Shown in pieces: positions 1-5,900 of a DNA stretch of 5,900 nt. Source of the stretch: Actinomycetota bacterium (GTDB lineage: Bacteria > Actinomycetota > Humimicrobiia > Humimicrobiales > Humimicrobiaceae); the NCBI GenBank assembly GCA_016932375.1, contig JAFGDA010000080.1:1-5900 (forward strand), given 5' to 3'. Under the pieces are notes generated by a model, which was given only the letters and a program-made list of their open reading frames with translations, searched no databases and was not told where the DNA came from. Position numbers and translations under genes: made by a program. The stretch's first letter is position 1. Each line of letters opens with the position of its first letter.

Positions 1-20
1 ATTTAAAATTATTATAATTG

Positions 21-39
21 AAAATATCAGGAAACCTGA
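21..39 (-). terminator. Weak intrinsic terminator after the activase gene
   Basis: On the minus strand, about 24 nt past the activase stop codon, TCAGG-TTT-CCTGA forms a 5-bp stem with a 3-nt loop (27-39). It is followed directly by TATTTT (21-26). The stem is short and the U tract interrupted, so it is a weak candidate, but its place at the end of the cluster fits. Confidence 0.4.
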
Positions 40-62
40 ATCTTAAAAAATAATAAATTAGG

Positions 63-1010
63 TTAACCCCCGATTCTAATTTTATTAAATCCTTTATCTT
101 TATAAATTTTTAAAATATTTTCTACCTCGTCCTTTTCTGCCGGCCTGTTATTTTTTAATTTGTAATCTATATTTAAGTAAACATATTTAGACCTGCCCAT
201 TTGATGAAATGGCAATAACTGGATTTCGCATTCCCTTGTCGGTAAGTTTTCTTTTTTTCCCAGGTCGTCAAGATAACCGATAATTGATAACTGGTCATCC
301 TCATTTAAATTTACTCCCGGTATTAATGGAACCCTTATAATTATTTTACTTCCTGATCTCAATAGTTTCTCAAAATTATCCAGGATTATTTTGTTGGTTA
401 CACCTGTGTACTTCCTGTGTTTTGCAGGATCTATGAGTTTTATATCATAAAAAATAATATCACAAAAATCCTTTATCATTTTAAAATTTTCCCACGATGT
501 GTAACCACAGGTCTCAACTGCAGTATTAAAATAATTTTCCTTGATTTTTTTTAGCAGCATTCGGGCAAATTCAATCTGTAATGTAAATTCTCCCCCGCTT
601 ATCGTAACTCCACCGCCTGAATTATTATAATACTGGGAATCCTGCATTATTATTTCCATAACTTCCTGCAGGGTATACTCCCTGCATACTTCTTCCAGTG
701 CACCAGTAGGACATGCTTCTGTGCATTTCATACACCTATTACATAAATATTCATTTTCTATAACAATGCGACCACTGTCTTTTTTTATGATTCTTAGAGG
801 GCATGCATCAATACAGTCTCCACAATCAATGCATTTCTCCTTTTTCCAGATTATTTTACCTTCCATGTTAAATCCTTCAGGATTGCTACACCACCAGCAT
901 CTGAGAGGACAACCACAAAAAAAAACTATTGTCCTTATACCCGGACCATCATGGACAGTATACTTCTCTATACTAAAAATTTTTCCCTTTTTTGATCTAC
1001 AACTATTTAT
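63..1010 (-). CDS. Glycyl radical enzyme activating enzyme (radical SAM, with two-cluster ferredoxin insert)
   Basis: This protein reductively cleaves S-adenosylmethionine to place a glycyl radical on the enzyme encoded just upstream. Read from an ATA codon at 1010-1008 it is about 315 residues, normal for the family. Visible in order: the family signature HDGPGIRT (residues 20-27); the radical-SAM motif C34-x3-C38-x2-C41, followed by SNPE; two ferredoxin-type CxxCxxCxxxCP motifs (C60/63/66/70 and C90/93/96/100); and the SAM-binding GGE at about 139-141, here GGEF rather than the usual GGEP. The first in-frame ATG (866-864) lies after the radical-SAM motif and would give a 267-residue protein without its catalytic cluster, so it is rejected as the start. 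No ATG, GTG, TTG or CTG occurs in frame back to the stop of the GRE gene. ATA is preferred because AGGAG lies 5 nt before it; ATT at 1031-1029 or 980-978 is the alternative. Family assignment is very sure; the start is not. Confidence 0.92.
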   Translation of the reverse strand: MNSCRSKKGKIFSIEKYTVHDGPGIRTIVFFCGCPLRCWWCSNPEGFNMEGKIIWKKEKCIDCGDCIDACPLRIIKKDSGRIVIENEYLCNRCMKCTEACPTGALEEVCREYTLQEVMEIIMQDSQYYNNSGGGVTISGGEFTLQIEFARMLLKKIKENYFNTAVETCGYTSWENFKMIKDFCDIIFYDIKLIDPAKHRKYTGVTNKIILDNFEKLLRSGSKIIIRVPLIPGVNLNEDDQLSIIGYLDDLGKKENLPTRECEIQLLPFHQMGRSKYVYLNIDYKLKNNRPAEKDEVENILKIYKDKGFNKIRIGG

Positions 1011-1015
1011 TTTGT

Positions 1016-1020
1016 CTCCT
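1016..1020 (-). promoter_or_regulatory. Shine-Dalgarno site (AGGAG) suggesting a non-canonical activase start
   Basis: On the minus strand AGGAG is followed by a 5-nt spacer and then ATA (1010-1008). This is the spacing expected before a start codon. It lies between the GRE stop codon and the HDGPGIRT motif of the activase. It is the best evidence for where translation begins, although the codon in the start position is not ATG, GTG or TTG. A single A-to-G change in the third position would restore ATG. Confidence 0.55.
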
Positions 1021-1040
1021 GCTTGATTAATAAAATTACC

Positions 1041-3446
1041 TTAATGGACATTATATTCGGTCCGTTTTATTATTTCATTCTGCAATGCCTTATCCAGGCT
1101 TGTAAAAAACGCACTGTAGCCTGCTACTTTTACAACCAGGTTCTTATATGAATCAGGATTTTTTTGAGCATCGACAAGCATTTCCCTGGAAACAATATTG
1201 AACTGGACCTGGAATCCTTTTAAATCAAAATATGTCTTCAACATATCGATAAACTTCAATATCCTGATATCATCAATCAACAGAGCTGGATGAAATTTCA
1301 TATTAAATAAAATTCCATTGGTCTGGTACTCATGGTCCATCTTTGCCACAGATTTCATTGCAGCAGTAGGTCCATTGATATCCGATCCAGGTGTGGGTGA
1401 CAGATTGTCTGCCAGCGGGCTCCCTGATTCCCTGCCGTCCGGAGTTGCGCCTACTGGAATACCCTTTACAATATTACCGGAAATAGATTGCGGAGAAGGA
1501 GCAAAATAACCATTTCTGTATGTTTTATACTTCTCAAGTTCCCAGACAGTTAAAAGTAATGCTCTTTTAGTTAAAATATCAACTGCGTCAATATCATTAC
1601 CATATTTTCCAGCCTTGTTTAATATTGTATTCCTTATACTTTTAGCTTCATGGCCACTGAAGTTTGAATCAAGACTTGCCTTTAATTTGTCTAATTGAAA
1701 AACCCCTTTATCAAAAACAAGTTCTTTAATCGCCGATAATGAATTGCCCACATTTGCCACCCCATGTATAACCACCAGTGTATGGTTGTGATTTGGGCCC
1801 TTTCCCCTGGAAACATCCATGGCATTTTCAATCCTGTGCTTAATAAGACCGGATAAAAATGGGGTCGGTGTCAACTCCTCATAGGTTTTACTGGTTATTT
1901 CATCAAGTTTTGGAATAATTCCAATATAGAATTCCATTTGTTTTTTAAACTCTTCAATTAATTGGTCAATATTTTCGATATCCTCCAGGCCCTTTTCGCC
2001 CGCCAGCAGGGTAATATTATTGTTTTTATTCAGGCCCTTATTTAATGCAAGCTCCAGTATTTTCAATAAATTTACATGTGTGGTGCCACCGTTAAGCGGG
2101 CAGCTTAATGCGGGTATTCCCGGTTCGCAACACCCTATTATAGCCCAGTCCCTGGCATCTTCTAAAGATAACCCTTTCCTTAACAGCATCGGTATTGCAA
2201 CTTCATCATTAAAGAATGAAGGCAGGCCTCCCTTATGCTCAAAAAGTGTCTTCACTGCTTCTACCATAAACTTCCTCGAAATATTATCATGGTATCTCAC
2301 AACCGTCGTAGGTTGGGGCAGTTTCAACTCCTCCGTCGCTTTCAAACATAAAAAACTTAATTCATTTACAGCATCAGTCCTGTCCTTTTTCATCCCTCCG
2401 AGGGTCAGGGTTTGAAATAATGGATACCCATGCATAACATAAGTATGGTACCACGCTCTTACCTTGTTTATTTCATTCGCTTTTATCCAGAAACATTCCA
2501 GTAACTCAAGGGCTTCTTTTTCAGTAATAACCGAATCCTTTAGATCCCTTTTTAAAAAAGGAAACATATATTGATCAAACCTTCCAAAGGAAATGGAATG
2601 TCCATTACTTTCAATCTGTATGGCAACATGAATGAACCAGCATGACTGCAGGGCTTCATAAAAACTTCCGGAAGGATTTTCGGGTACTTTATTGCAAATC
2701 TCAGATATCCGCAGTAATTCTTTTTTCCTCCCGGCATCCTTTTGCCTGCCGGCCATATTCTTTGCCAGCTTACTGTATCTGCGTGCAAAATTAATGACAG
2801 CGCCGGCACTTATTATTACAGATTCGAGGAACTCAATTTTTTCCCTATCGCAGTCATTATCGTAATTGTATTTTCCCTTTTCATTTTCGGCTTTTTCGAT
2901 AACATATTTCAATCCCTTATTCAATACCATCTCATAATCAGCTATAATATGTCCGTCACCGGAACTGGTAACGCCGGAATTGGATAAAACATCATTTATT
3001 GAAGAACTCTTCGGGTCATAAACTGATAAAATCCTGTCATCAAAACCCTCCCTGATCCTTGAATTTACAATATCATCATGGGTTTTACCCTTCCAATAAT
3101 CGTAAATTTTTTCAAATTCTACCAAAACTTCATCAGGTACAAGAAATTTATCACGTTTTCTTTTATCAAAATCACCTATTTCCTCTTTTATCCATTCAAC
3201 CCCAAATTCAGGAAAAAGTGGGGCAGCATGTATTCTGCATGCCTGGTTTCCGACAATTAATTCCTCGTCCTGTATATAAATTGTCATTTTCTTTAAAATT
3301 TCATCCAAAACAAGCGCCCTCTTTTTTTGTACCGGAAGACTTTCATTGGCCTTATAAAAATCAGTATATATTTTGGCTCTTTCAGTACAGATACTTGCCT
3401 GGCTTTCAATGAAATTATTTAGAAGTATTTCAATTCTTTTATTCAT
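1041..3446 (-). CDS. Glycyl radical enzyme, eliminase/dehydratase-like (PFL-like family), substrate unknown
   Basis: This cytoplasmic enzyme of 801 residues has the normal length of glycyl radical dehydratases and lyases. The PFL-like domain fills most of the chain. The glycyl radical domain at the C-terminus carries VKVAGYSAFF, with radical Gly776, and ends in the family-typical RTE tail. The thiyl-radical site is G438-C439-C440-E441-P442. By position C439 is the catalytic Cys and E441 the general base found in glycerol, propanediol, choline, hydroxyproline and isethionate GREs. GH at 165-166 and NGHS at 281-284 match the His and His-Ser positions that bind polyol in glycerol dehydratase, while no Asp is seen within about 15 residues after the catalytic Cys. 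These features point to radical elimination rather than the pyruvate formate-lyase reaction, but the substrate is not identifiable. The start is ATG with GGAGGG 6 nt upstream. The activase follows about 30 nt downstream. The kinase and DUF362 genes upstream suggest a sugar- or polyol-like substrate, which is inference. Confidence 0.93.
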   Translation of the reverse strand: MNKRIEILLNNFIESQASICTERAKIYTDFYKANESLPVQKKRALVLDEILKKMTIYIQDEELIVGNQACRIHAAPLFPEFGVEWIKEEIGDFDKRKRDKFLVPDEVLVEFEKIYDYWKGKTHDDIVNSRIREGFDDRILSVYDPKSSSINDVLSNSGVTSSGDGHIIADYEMVLNKGLKYVIEKAENEKGKYNYDNDCDREKIEFLESVIISAGAVINFARRYSKLAKNMAGRQKDAGRKKELLRISEICNKVPENPSGSFYEALQSCWFIHVAIQIESNGHSISFGRFDQYMFPFLKRDLKDSVITEKEALELLECFWIKANEINKVRAWYHTYVMHGYPLFQTLTLGGMKKDRTDAVNELSFLCLKATEELKLPQPTTVVRYHDNISRKFMVEAVKTLFEHKGGLPSFFNDEVAIPMLLRKGLSLEDARDWAIIGCCEPGIPALSCPLNGGTTHVNLLKILELALNKGLNKNNNITLLAGEKGLEDIENIDQLIEEFKKQMEFYIGIIPKLDEITSKTYEELTPTPFLSGLIKHRIENAMDVSRGKGPNHNHTLVVIHGVANVGNSLSAIKELVFDKGVFQLDKLKASLDSNFSGHEAKSIRNTILNKAGKYGNDIDAVDILTKRALLLTVWELEKYKTYRNGYFAPSPQSISGNIVKGIPVGATPDGRESGSPLADNLSPTPGSDINGPTAAMKSVAKMDHEYQTNGILFNMKFHPALLIDDIRILKFIDMLKTYFDLKGFQVQFNIVSREMLVDAQKNPDSYKNLVVKVAGYSAFFTSLDKALQNEIIKRTEYNVH

Positions 3447-3618
3447 ATGTTACCCTCCGTTTAATACGCTCTTTAAAACAACCCTCTCTATTAAATGTAA
3501 AAAAATTACTATATTATTTATTCAGGTACATCCATTCCTGGAAAAATTACCTGTTAATATTTAAATAACCCGTGCCAATTTTCATATTTTGTATCTTTAA
3601 AATTAAACATTATCCTGA
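3447..3618 (-). other. 172-nt intergenic gap between kinase and GRE genes
   Basis: This is the only long gap inside the cluster and is strongly AT-rich. It holds the strong GGAGGG ribosome site of the GRE gene (3453-3458), a nested dyad (3523-3553) and a 12-codon micro-ORF. I found no convincing -35/-10 pair: a TATAGT box (3508-3513) has no partner at the right distance. TTGGCACG (about 3571-3578) resembles a sigma-54 -24 element but lacks the -12 GC. No clear intrinsic terminator follows the kinase gene. The gap could separate a constitutive part from a separately controlled GRE-activase pair, or hold mRNA processing signals; the sequence does not decide. Confidence 0.5.
3523..3553. repeat. 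Nested inverted repeat upstream of the GRE gene
   Basis: A perfect 6-bp dyad, CAGGTA (3523-3528) and TACCTG (3548-3553), encloses a 4-bp dyad with a 4-nt loop, TCCA-TTCC-TGGA (3531-3542). It lies about 77 to 107 nt before the GRE start codon. It could be an operator or an mRNA leader hairpin. No U tract follows it on the minus strand, so it is not a terminator. The arms are short and may be chance. Confidence 0.35.
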
Positions 3619-4605
3619 TTATAGCCCCTTCCATCCATAATCTTTGAGAAAAGACTCCACCTCTTTCCTCCTGGGCATATTCCTGGCCCCGATTCTCAAT
3701 GTTTTTAAAAATGCACAGGCATTTGCAAGAACAGCTGCTTTTTCTATCGGATAATCTTTTAATATACCGAACAGGAAAGCACCCTGAAATGAATCTCCCG
3801 CGCCTGTCGTATCCTTTATTTCTTTATTGACATTAAAAGCCGGAACCTCTATTGACCTTATTTTTCCGTCTTCCTTGAAAGCAACCACACAACCCTCTTC
3901 ACCGGTAGTTATAACAACGATTTTTGACCCGAATTTCATTATATCTACGGCAGCATTCCGCATATCCTTTTTATCAGTAAGGTCCGAAACAGCATTTTTA
4001 CAGGCTTTCAAGATATCTGTTTTAGAAAATAATGTTAAAAGCTCTTTTTCATTGGCATAACCATATTCATAAAGATATCTGGGAGAAATATCAAGGTCAA
4101 CTGAAACCAGCACTTCATTATTGTTACAGATCTTTGCAGCTTCTATAAGGGGCTTTACCGGCATAAGAAGCAATTCCAGATGGACGGCCCTGCTGTTTTT
4201 TATGTAATCCTGCCTTTCATGTATTTCTTCTTTTGTCAAAAAACCCCGCTTGCTCATAGGCATAATCACATGGCATCTTTCACCCGATGGAATAACCTGG
4301 ATCCAGGCAATAGGTGTCCTTTCATTTTTAACCACAATAGCCCTGCTCAGGTCAATATTATCCGAAGACATTTCCTTATGGAAAATGTCTCCCATGGCAT
4401 CATCTCCCCTTTTCCCTATAAAGCCGCATTCCATCCCGAGGTATGCCGTTTGTGTAATAGCATCCAGTGATACGCCTGCAGCCTTTGGAGGGACATAGCC
4501 GGTAGCGTTAATTTTCTCTTCCTTTTCCGTAAATTTTGAAACGAATGCCACTGTATCCAAAATACAAGAACCTATTCCAATAACATCAAACTTTTTTTCA
4601 TCCAT
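3619..4605 (-). CDS. PfkB/ribokinase-family carbohydrate (or nucleoside) kinase
   Basis: This is an ATP-dependent kinase of 328 residues, a normal length for the family, which phosphorylates a hydroxyl of a sugar, polyol or nucleoside. The opening strand FDVIGIGSCILDTVA and the C-terminal signature DTTGAGDSF (265-273), with catalytic base Asp271 in the GAGD anion hole, are clear; VVITTGEEG (230-238) is the typical segment before the ATP site. The first PfkB signature (about 43-57, usually GG-x3-N ending in LG) is divergent: the first Gly is Ala and the Asn is Asp48. This may reflect an unusual substrate. The start is ATG, with AAAGGAG 7 nt upstream; a second ATG a few bases later is out of frame. 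The gene begins 25 nt after the DUF362 stop codon, so the two are almost surely co-transcribed. In context it probably phosphorylates the substrate or product of the GRE, which is inference; the family alone does not reveal the substrate. Confidence 0.88.
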   Translation of the reverse strand: MDEKKFDVIGIGSCILDTVAFVSKFTEKEEKINATGYVPPKAAGVSLDAITQTAYLGMECGFIGKRGDDAMGDIFHKEMSSDNIDLSRAIVVKNERTPIAWIQVIPSGERCHVIMPMSKRGFLTKEEIHERQDYIKNSRAVHLELLLMPVKPLIEAAKICNNNEVLVSVDLDISPRYLYEYGYANEKELLTLFSKTDILKACKNAVSDLTDKKDMRNAAVDIMKFGSKIVVITTGEEGCVVAFKEDGKIRSIEVPAFNVNKEIKDTTGAGDSFQGAFLFGILKDYPIEKAAVLANACAFLKTLRIGARNMPRRKEVESFLKDYGWKGL

Positions 4606-4630
4606 CCAGATGCTCCTTTCAACAATGAAC

Positions 4631-5818
4631 TTACTTATCGCCTTTTAGTTTGTCTATTTCCCTGTGGACGGATGGAATGGGCGGGCATCCGTCAACACAT
4701 ATTGCTCTTTTACCAAGGGCATTTCTTAAATTAGTTGAATGCTCAATTGCGCAATCCCCGATGAATACGACTTTTCCCTTGACTTCCGAGTAGTCAGGAT
4801 TATAGGGTTTTGTCCCCACAATCAGGTAGGATATGTCATGTTTATTTTTTACTTCCTTCAGGGCTTCCAGAAAGATGCGCGCTCTTCCGTAACAGTGGAT
4901 ACACGGACCCCCTTCAATTATTGTTATACCCGGAAAAATACCTGAAATCCTTACGTCAGGGAGTTCGAATTTTTCCCTTACATCTTCGATTTTTAAACCA
5001 TACATTTTAATTTCACTCAAATCCATTTTCCCAAGACCCTGTGCGGCAGCAAGCCTTGTAGTTTCTACCCGGTCCGCTTCAATTCCCATTATCTCGGTGG
5101 CAACTGCATCTATTGCCACTACATCATTTCCGGAAATTATCATGTCCATTTTTTTTGTCCCGCCTAGTCTGGGACCAAGCCCTTCCATTGCCAGCGTGGC
5201 ATCCATTACAGTCAGGTCTGTTTTGACTACTTTATGGATATCTACCAGCTTTTGATTGAGGTCATCTTTGTGAAACTGTATTTTATAACTGTCAGAAATA
5301 ATTCCATGGTAATTTTTTATAGCCAGGGTGACAAGTGTTTCGAAATGAGTTTTCATAACAGGGACATTTATTACTACATCGGCTTCCATGATTGAAGAGG
5401 CTATTTCAGCTTTTTTTAAAATAATACCATCATCTATTTTTATCATCTTCCAGGTATCCATATCAAAATCGATCATCCTTGCCCCGGACATTTTTGCTGC
5501 AATATCCATCTTTGTCCTCTTTATTACATCTGCATTGGACCAGAGACCATAACCCAGTATATTTTTACACGAATAGGAAGTGCTATCACCAATATTGACC
5601 TGCCCTGCACCTGCTTTTACACATAGTTTCGCTATTGATTCAACTACTTCCGGATTTGTAGTGGCCGGCGGCGGGTAAGGGTATGCGAGATTTGGCTTTA
5701 TCAGTACAATATCGCCCTCTTTTACATAAGAATTAATCCCACCTATCAAATCTATAGATTTCTTAACAGTTTCAAAAATTGAATCATTTATTTTTAAAAT
5801 TGATACTTTCGATATCAT
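4631..5818 (-). CDS. DUF362-domain protein with cysteine-rich C-terminal region (putative Fe-S protein)
   Basis: The protein has 395 residues with no signal peptide or membrane segment, so it is probably cytoplasmic. The DUF362 domain is recognisable over about residues 35-245: KPN (41-43), a GDS turn (77-79), PVMKTH followed by TLVTLAIKNYHG (153-172), and NDVVAIDAVATEIMG (231-245). The remainder carries five cysteines in CxxC (306/309), GDC (356) and CxxxCPP (374/378) arrangements; the last segment, DGCPPIP, resembles the GCPP-type cluster ligand loop of NuoB and hydrogenase small subunits. This suggests a bound Fe-S cluster but does not prove it. The biochemical role of DUF362 is generally unknown, and I assign no reaction. 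The start is ATG with AGGAA 5 nt upstream. It is the first gene of the cluster visible here, 25 nt before the kinase. A role in electron supply, cofactor handling or substrate processing for the GRE pathway is speculation from context. Confidence 0.85.
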   Translation of the reverse strand: MISKVSILKINDSIFETVKKSIDLIGGINSYVKEGDIVLIKPNLAYPYPPPATTNPEVVESIAKLCVKAGAGQVNIGDSTSYSCKNILGYGLWSNADVIKRTKMDIAAKMSGARMIDFDMDTWKMIKIDDGIILKKAEIASSIMEADVVINVPVMKTHFETLVTLAIKNYHGIISDSYKIQFHKDDLNQKLVDIHKVVKTDLTVMDATLAMEGLGPRLGGTKKMDMIISGNDVVAIDAVATEIMGIEADRVETTRLAAAQGLGKMDLSEIKMYGLKIEDVREKFELPDVRISGIFPGITIIEGGPCIHCYGRARIFLEALKEVKNKHDISYLIVGTKPYNPDYSEVKGKVVFIGDCAIEHSTNLRNALGKRAICVDGCPPIPSVHREIDKLKGDK

Positions 5819-5830
5819 TTCACTTCCTGT

Positions 5831-5864
5831 TTCAATAATATTTTATTAAATAAATAATATTGAA
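5831..5864. promoter_or_regulatory. AT-rich palindrome upstream of the DUF362 gene (candidate operator)
   Basis: Two 13-nt arms (5831-5843 and 5852-5864) pair at 12 of 13 positions around an 8-nt spacer. The outer seven pairs, TTCAATA/TATTGAA, are perfect. The dyad ends 12 nt before the start codon, next to the AGGAA ribosome site. The position suits an operator for a dimeric regulator or a 5' leader hairpin that could affect translation. AT-rich DNA produces such dyads by chance more readily, and no clear promoter boxes were found beside it. Confidence 0.4.
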
Positions 5865-5900
5865 TCCCCCGGCCGCTTTTATGTTTCCCGTTTTTGTAAA
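5865..5900 (-). other. Upstream edge, with GC-rich tract; no gene seen
   Basis: The edge of the window holds a GC-rich tract (minus-strand GCGGCCGGGGG, 5866-5876) that stands out in otherwise AT-rich intergenic DNA. A TTTACA box at the very edge could be a -35 element, but nothing matching a -10 lies at the proper distance. The true operon promoter may be here or outside the window. Confidence 0.25.

Noticed and set aside
721..1026. Plus-strand 101-codon ORF over the activase N-terminus
   Set aside because: It is antisense to the conserved radical-SAM and ferredoxin motifs, and its translation shows no domain or plausible composition.
1011..1043. GRE-activase fusion by stop-codon readthrough, since both genes share a frame
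   Set aside because: The GRE C-terminus ends in its usual RTE tail, a separate AGGAG site lies before the activase, and no readthrough signal is apparent.
2020..2415. Plus-strand 131-codon ORF inside the GRE gene
   Set aside because: It is antisense to the GRE active-site region and has no recognisable features; it is a shadow of a well-supported gene.
2552..2809. Minus-strand 85-codon ORF in another frame of the GRE gene
   Set aside because: It overlaps the conserved GRE frame completely, has no distinct ribosome site and no domain.
63..3446. Pyruvate formate-lyase and its activase
   Set aside because: The GRE has GxCE eliminase residues instead of the PFL CCVSP-type site, and the activase carries the two-cluster ferredoxin insert that PFL activase lacks.
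3566..3582. Sigma-54-like promoter on the minus strand upstream of the GRE gene
   Set aside because: TTGGCACGG matches the -24 element, but the expected TTGC at -12 is ATTT, lacking the essential GC, and no enhancer-binding regulator gene is in the window.

Overview
The window looks like a catabolic operon from a strictly anaerobic, low-GC bacterium. A Clostridia-like Firmicute is the best guess, from the AT-rich intergenic DNA, the strong AGGAG/GGAGG ribosome sites and the oxygen-sensitive glycyl radical chemistry. That lineage guess is inference, as there is no taxonomic marker here. All four real genes lie on the minus strand and read from high to low coordinates. No RNA genes, mobile elements or CRISPR arrays were seen.

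In transcription order the layout is: (1) a DUF362-domain protein with a cysteine-rich C-terminal part (5818-4631); (2) a PfkB/ribokinase-family kinase 25 nt later (4605-3619); (3) a 172-nt AT-rich gap with a dyad; (4) a full-length glycyl radical enzyme (GRE) of the C-C/C-O lyase and dehydratase type (3446-1041); and (5) its radical-SAM activating enzyme (about 1010-63). A small hairpin with a short U tract follows the last gene.

The GRE and activase form a standard pair: the activase installs a radical on Gly776 of the GRE. The GRE keeps the Gly-Cys-x-Glu active site of eliminases such as glycerol/propanediol dehydratase, choline trimethylamine-lyase and isethionate lyase. It also keeps the His and His-Ser positions that contact the polyol in glycerol dehydratase, so a hydroxylated substrate is plausible. 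The unusual part is the company it keeps. A sugar-type kinase and a DUF362 putative Fe-S protein replace the aldehyde/alcohol dehydrogenases and microcompartment shell genes that often accompany such enzymes. One working model is that the kinase phosphorylates the substrate or product and the DUF362 protein serves an unknown redox or assembly role. The substrate cannot be read from the sequence.

The most striking local anomaly is the start of the activase. The radical-SAM CxxxCxxC motif is encoded upstream of the first in-frame ATG. The open frame from the GRE stop codon to that ATG contains no ATG, GTG, TTG or CTG, so the gene either uses a rare start (AUA or AUU) or carries a mutation or sequencing error at its start codon. 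ATG-based gene calling would lose the catalytic cluster.
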